Part shown: piece by piece, positions 7,915 through 11,991 of the stretch | Position numbering within the stretch: position 1 is the stretch's first letter | How the letters are laid out: the number at the start of each line of letters is the position of its first letter | Notes under the pieces: generated by a model | Told to the model about the DNA's origin: nothing | Seen by the model: the letters and a program-made list of their open reading frames with translations, nothing else | Databases searched by the model: none | Assembly: GCA_002179805.1 (NCBI GenBank) | Contig: NAVB01006116.1 | Coordinates: 1-11,991 of the forward strand | Length of the DNA stretch: 11,991 bases | Direction of reading: 5' to 3' | Source: Acanthamoeba lenticulata | Taxonomy: Eukaryota; Discosea; Longamoebia; Acanthamoebidae | Made by a program: the position numbers and the translations under genes

Positions 7915-8145
7915 TTAATGTTGTGGTGGGTCGCTCTTCTTCTTCGGGATGCGAGCGGCGACGTCTAGGTCCCCATACCTAGCAAAGTGTCCTCCATCGC
8001 ACGCTTTGACATGGGCTGCGTAGCACTTGGGTTCACACCTCTGGCAGTAGCGTCCGTAGAAGCACTTGGGACATAGCCTCGCCTGGATGATCTTGGTGGC
8101 ATGGCCTTTGGTGGGCGTGCACTTGGAGCAGATATAGCTGGGCAT
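7915..8145 (-). CDS. MYND-like multi-cysteine zinc-binding protein
   Basis: From ATG 8145 (MPSYICSKC) the product is 76 aa; the frame is open to 8187, so an upstream exon is possible. Zinc-ligand candidates in order are Cys6, Cys9, Cys25, Cys28, Cys34, Cys37, Cys41, His45 and Cys49 (CSKC, CPKCFYGRYCQRC, CYAAHVKAC). The C..C...YC..C...H...C ending follows the MYND zinc-finger pattern, although the gap between the first two CxxC pairs is longer than usual. MYND fingers bind proline-rich partners in transcription and signalling. The tail is Lys-rich (IPKKKSDPPQH). The small size suggests an adaptor or a fragment. It ends about 90 nt from the broken gene. Confidence 0.55.
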   Translation of the reverse strand: MPSYICSKCTPTKGHATKIIQARLCPKCFYGRYCQRCEPKCYAAHVKACDGGHFARYGDLDVAARIPKKKSDPPQH

Positions 8146-8338
8146 CCACAGCTCGCCACGCCTTGCTTTGGAAGTTTTACTTTGCAACTACTTGATCCAC
8201 TGGGAGTGAGTGTAGCAGAAGCTGAAAGTACGCGTCGAACCAGAACATGACACTCTAGAGAAAATAGAATTTGTCCAGAGTTGCATTTGGGGTATTGTAG
8301 GGGGGAAATATTGGACCATGTCCCGTGTAAGAGAACCA

Positions 8339-10124
8339 TTACACAACCAAGATCTCATCCTCCAACAAATCCACCATTTTCTTGACCTTGTTGGACAGGC
8401 TCTCGAAGGCTGACGATGCATGACTAAGTGAGGCAATGACGATCGTGGAATTAACTGCACGGGCTCCGTCGAGTGTGTTGGTCGTATTGGTGAGGCGCTT
8501 GTTTAGAGTAGCGATGTGAACAGCCAGATCGCCCCATTGCTTGGAATTCGTCATAAGGCGGTCGGCCTCAGCAACGTAGACTGCGGTCAGCATCTCGTAG
8601 AGCTTGATTAACTTATCTATAGCTACATAGGGTTAGACAAAAATAATGTTAGTCGGAAGAACAAACAATGAATGCACCTACATAAAAAGGAATGCAACAC
8701 ACCTAACAGCTCAGATTTGACATCAGCCTCAATTTCACTTGCCAGGACTAGGATGGCGGAGTACTTGGCATAGGTGTTCTTGCATTGTTGCACACCATCG
8801 CCTGGCGCCACGAGCGCGGTCACGGGTAATAGTGCCATGCCTAGTATTGTAAGCAGTTTCACTTGAACCGCGCCCTTGGTCGCCAGTGCATCGTATTGAG
8901 CCTCGGTCTTATCCTTGCGCGACCGAAGTACCTCAGCCTGGAGGTTGAAGGTCTTGCTCACCTTCACCATCTTATCTGCCAACTCCTCGGACTCGTTCTT
9001 GAACTTGACCATTTGTTTGTGGATCTCGCCTACGGTTTTCAGCGACTTCTCAACTCGTGTCTCGCGCAATTCGTCTTCTTCCCAGTAGACCAAGAGCCCA
9101 ACCAGTTTCATCTTGAGCGAATTTGTGGTAGATCTGTCATCAACAATAGTAGACACATAGACGTATATACATACAAACACGCACATAGAACACAAATGGT
9201 GAGTGATCATTGGTGCATCACACACACACACACACACCACAAACAAACAAACAAACAAATCGATGGCAAAAGCATTCAACACACAGGCATACCGACATAG
9301 GCGCAAAAAGTGAAGATTGCTAATTTCTAACTCGCGTAGGTCATCTTGATGGCGGCTGACTTCCTTTTGGAACCTCCCATAATCCATTGCCAGTCGTTTA
9401 GGACCCTCCTTGTCCATCACGATATCCTGCAATCGCTTGTGCTTGGCCTGGAGTTGTTGCTCCCCTTGCGGAATCTGCATCAGCACGGTACATAGACTGC
9501 TCAACACTCCCTCCTGGCTCTCGTCCTAAAAGAAGAGTGTGAATGAGTATATGCCACTTGATCAACATAGTTGGTGGTCATCCTCCAAAAACAAACAAAA
9601 ACCAATGTAAAATAAATGCTGACGCACCGGGAAAATCCAGTTCAGGTGCACGATCAGATCATCACTGGCGTTTTGTTCACCGAGCACCTTGACAAAATAA
9701 GCGTTGAACGGCTCCACAAGGGACTTCATGCTATTACGTCCAAAGAACCCCGCGAGTTTGGGGAAGGTGCACTTGCTACGTAAGGTCTTAGGCAGCTGTC
9801 ATGCATACCACCACAAAAGCCGTAAGCACAATAGGAAGTTTATGGACCAAAATTGAAAGTGAGGGGGGTACGTGAGTATGAAACTCCTGAAGCTGAGGCA
9901 ATCCCACGCACAACTCGTACTCCTTACCCTTTGCATTGATCACAACTTGAAATGTCTACGCTCCACAGACACAACATTCAGTTGGCGTTACCGAGCAAGG
10001 GTTTTGTTTATATGGGAACATATGCATGTACCTCATCCCTCATGTTGGCACTCATGAACTTCACACTGGAGAACATTTGAATGGTGACTGCCTGGCCTGC
10101 TTCTCTTGCTGCATCAACCTCCAT
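8339..10124 (-). CDS. Six-exon protein: PX-like domain plus helical, hydrophobic-core region (430 aa)
   Basis: I rebuild this gene as exons 10032-10124, 9872-9955, 9628-9795, 9293-9525, 8703-9133 and 8339-8622. Introns are 76, 76, 102, 159 and 80 nt, all GT-AG, with every phase matching; total 1293 nt. The start is ATG 10124 (MEVDAAREAGQAV). Residues about 32-115 resemble a PX phosphoinositide-binding domain: TFQVVINAKGKEYELCVGL, LQEFHTHL, CTFPKLAGFFGRNS, VEPFNAYFVKVLG. The usual RRYSDF-type basic residues are missing, so lipid binding is uncertain. Residues about 116-290 are charged helices. Next is a hydrophobic stretch (LLTILGMALLPVTALVAP, about 300-320), then more helices to the end. The plan recalls a sorting-nexin PX plus helical bundle, or alpha-helical membrane-inserting proteins. 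The gene is divergent from the similarly built gene at 10476. Confidence 0.78.
9219..9258. repeat. (CA)n and (AAAC)n microsatellites in an intron
   Basis: A CA run (9219-9237) followed by four AAAC units (9241-9258) lies inside the 159-nt fourth intron of the six-exon gene and explains why that intron is long. Confidence 0.9.
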
Positions 10125-10475
10125 GTTGGCTTGAACGACTACTGCAACTTTTTTGTCACCGCGTTTCTATTTCCGCAATCTCGGAGAAGCGTGTGCTAGG
10201 TGCCGGTTGAACTCGGTGGAACCAAAACAAACAAGAGAGAGAGAGGAGAGGAAGAGAGAAGAGAGCAACCAAAAGAAGAGAGAACAACCGAGTATGCATA
10301 AGCCTGTGCGTGCCCCTTCTCTCACCCTTTGTGACAACTATCTCACCAAATAAATGGGTGCGCTTGTTTCTAGGAGGGAAGTTCTGTGAGCCAACTCATC
10401 AATATGTGCCACCCTGTTGAATTGGACTATTCTTCTTTCGCGTGCATCGCCCTGTTTTTCCCACGCCACCAGGAA
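10125..10475. promoter_or_regulatory. Divergent promoter with GA-rich tract
   Basis: This 351-nt spacer lies between two divergent starts. It holds a strongly purine-biased tract of about 60 nt (10226-10290, GAGA-type), AAATAAATGG near 10345, and a pyrimidine-rich stretch ending CCACCAG just before ATG 10476, which could instead be the acceptor of an upstream 5'-UTR intron. The 66-codon plus ORF across it is repeat-derived and not convincing. Confidence 0.45.
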
Positions 10476-11444
10476 ATGGCTGACACAGCTAAGGAGCACT
10501 TTGTGGTGGCCAAAGAGCTCCTGGCCCAATCGTCCCGTTTCGCCACTCTACACAGGTACTAAGGCAGTATCGCAAACTATACCCACCTAAAACTTGTGTG
10601 CAGGGAGTACCTACGCAACATGGCGGACCTCTTGCTTGACATCCAAGCAGCAATCCAAGTCAACGACCACACCACCAAGCTACGCTTCCTCAACGGGGCC
10701 AAGCGCGCTCTACTCGAGGAGCTGAGCAGCGCGCAGGCCCGCAGCTCGGACCTGCATAAGGCCTTGGCGGACTTTATCGCGCAGGTCCAGACCATGCGGA
10801 ACACTCTCGACAGTGAGTACGCCGCCGCTAAAAGGGAGGCGAGGATCAATGAGTGGCGCAAGGCACTCTCGTTGGGAGGAGTGATCGCATCTGTAGTGGC
10901 TTCGGTGCCGCTTCTACCCTTCACATTGCCGGCCGGCTTCATAGCGAATGAGATTGAAGAACGCAAGTTCGACTGTAAGCATGGCCCTAACCCTGACTTC
11001 CGCGACTTTGAAATCCTCGACGAACACGGAAAGTCAGGAGAACATATGTTCGCCGTGGGCATGCCTCTCTTCCACCAAGCGCTCAAGTGGCATGCTTCTG
11101 TGCACGAATGGGGCCCCCGGGAGCGTGTACACACTGGACGATCACCAGTGGCGTGCGAAAAGGCGATCGTGGTCTACGACGAGCTGCTCCAGCTGCTCAA
11201 GCAGCAGAAGGAAAAGTGGAGCGACCTTGAGAACGTGTTCAAGAGGCGCATAGATGAAATCGAGGCGCTTGACTTTGCTGATAAGCAGGCCCGCTTCATG
11301 GCACGGATGGAGGCCGAGTGGTTGGTGACTATCGATGAGACCCAGGCTGAAGTGGCAACCCAGCAGAAGTCGCTTGAGCGCTACATCCACTCGTTGGCCG
11401 AGCTTGGCTTCACCTTCAGTGTCGACGAACATGAGTTGGCTTAA
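10476..11444 (+). CDS. Two-exon helical protein with central hydrophobic segment (306 aa)
   Basis: Exon 1 is 10476-10555, from ATG in GAAATGGCT context (MADTAKEHFVVAKELLAQSS). The intron is 10556-10603 (48 nt, GT-AG, phase 2). Exon 2 is 10604-11444. The N-terminal third is long heptad-like helices (residues about 1-115). A hydrophobic segment follows (about 120-145, LGGVIASVVASVPLLPFTLP). A His/Pro-containing loop region (about 150-205) leads to a second coiled-coil region (QLLKQQKEKWSDLENVFKRR and on) to the C-terminus. There is no signal peptide. Helix, hydrophobic segment, helix is the plan of some alpha-helical membrane-inserting proteins, but I recognise no motif that proves a family. 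It is head-to-head with the six-exon gene, which shares the plan, and upstream of the truncated kinase on the same strand. Confidence 0.8.
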
Positions 11445-11533
11445 TATACATCATTTCGCATGAACGGTTGCTAAGCATTCATAATTGCGGCACAAAACGA
11501 GACAAAACCAGGTTCCTAACAAACAAAGCAAGG

Positions 11534-11916
11534 ATGGCGAAGATGGGTGATGGGGTGTGGGGTAGTAGTTTGGGCGAGTGGCTGCCAGTGAAAGTACTTT
11601 CATGCACGGTTAGAGGAAAAGATGGACAACTCGCGGAGTGGAAGGAGGTCATGGCCGAGGCTCGTGTGTGCGCCACTCCATTTGCCGAGGGGGCCATGCG
11701 TGTGGCCTTCCAGGCGGAGCTGCGGTTTGCCCATGAAAACCAGTCAGTTCAGCGTTTCGTCCTCAAGGCCAGCAAGACCCCCATGAATGATGATGACCTC
11801 CGAGCTGACGCCCACATGCAGTCGTATGCCTTCTCCTCTTACCCGATTACCGCCGACAAACACTTTTGTGTAATGCTGTGGTTTGTCGGTGTTGTTTTCT
11901 AGTTACGCGCAGTGGT
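11534..11916 (+). CDS. Alpha-kinase N-terminal fragment cut off by the telomere
   Basis: From ATG 11534 (MAKMGDGVWG), exon 1 runs 112 codons to a donor at 11869/11870 (TGT|GTAATG). An acceptor at 11902 (TTTTCTAG) leaves 14 nt before the telomere; that intron would be only 33 nt. Residues about 48-100 match the N-lobe of alpha-kinases (MHCK, eEF2K and TRPM6/7 type): PFAEGAMRVAF is the glycine-containing FA.GA.R.A motif, RFVLKAS carries the expected ATP-binding Lys78, and LRADAHMQSYAF fits the following helix. Alpha-kinases phosphorylate Ser/Thr, classically in helical targets such as myosin heavy chains. The catalytic C-lobe and zinc-binding end are absent, so this copy cannot be an active kinase unless the gene continues beyond an assembly break. 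It starts 89 nt after the preceding gene. Confidence 0.75.
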
Positions 11917-11949
11917 GGGTTAGGTTTAGGGTTAGGGTTAGGGTTAGGG

Positions 11950-11990
<41 letters not shown>

Positions 11991-11991
11991 G
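11917..11991 (+). repeat. Telomere repeat array (TTAGGG with variants)
   Basis: About twelve TTAGGG units run to the window edge on the G-rich strand, as expected for a right-hand chromosome end. One early unit (11924-11930) and one internal unit are TTTAGGG, and the junction begins GGGTTAGG directly after AGTGGT. No subtelomeric satellite lies between the last gene and the array. Confidence 0.97.

Noticed and set aside
8863..9300. Plus ORF of 145 aa opposite the six-exon gene
   Set aside because: It is antisense to exons whose minus-strand frames and splice phases agree perfectly, and it ends in translated microsatellite (HTHTHT).
10153..10353. Plus ORF across the GA-rich divergent promoter
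   Set aside because: Its Arg/Glu/Lys content comes from the GAGA tract, and it lies between two well-supported starts.
1..11991. The idea that the whole window is a giant-virus genome
   Set aside because: It has a cellular telomere array, many short phased introns and F-box, MYND-like and alpha-kinase genes. Only one gene gives a clear viral-family impression.

Overview
The window reads as the end of a chromosome from a GC-rich, intron-bearing unicellular eukaryote. The last 75 bases (11917-11991) are an uninterrupted TTAGGG-type telomere array running 5' to 3' off the right edge. The genes carry short GT-AG introns (about 46-160 nt), codon-repeat tracts (poly-D/E, poly-Q, poly-A, poly-H) and very short spacers. 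Together with the F-box, MYND-like and alpha-kinase genes this fits an amoebozoan, and Acanthamoeba is my best guess. That guess comes from style, not from a database match.

Left part (1-2861): the 3' end of an unrecognised gene converges on a highly acidic, nuclear-looking protein (498-1635, minus). That gene shares a 167-nt divergent promoter with a plus-strand gene (1803-2861). I recognise the plus-strand product as resembling a protein family of unknown function otherwise typical of giant DNA viruses. Its acidic tail lies in two frames.

Middle part (3416-7913): a four-exon minus-strand gene, rebuilt here by joining exons, encodes 395 aa with a possible HNH-like core. It is followed by a palindrome-rich spacer, a small F-box protein, and a PIN-domain nuclease divergently paired with a DEDDy 3'-5' exonuclease. 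Next come a 49-aa F-box fragment and a minus-strand gene broken by a 32-nt tandem duplication. The four loci between 3416 and 7385 therefore include three nuclease-like genes.

Right, subtelomeric part (7915-11991): a small multi-cysteine MYND-like protein, then two divergent genes sharing a 351-nt GA-rich spacer. The minus gene (six exons, 430 aa) has a PX-like N-terminus followed by long helices around a hydrophobic segment. The plus gene (two exons, 306 aa) has the same helix-hydrophobic-helix plan. Last is an alpha-kinase gene cut off by the telomere after its ATP-binding lysine region, so the chromosome end appears to have formed or healed inside it.

I found no tRNA, rRNA, CRISPR array or transposase. 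Exon joins are my own readings from frame, phase and GT-AG sites; they have not been checked against transcripts.
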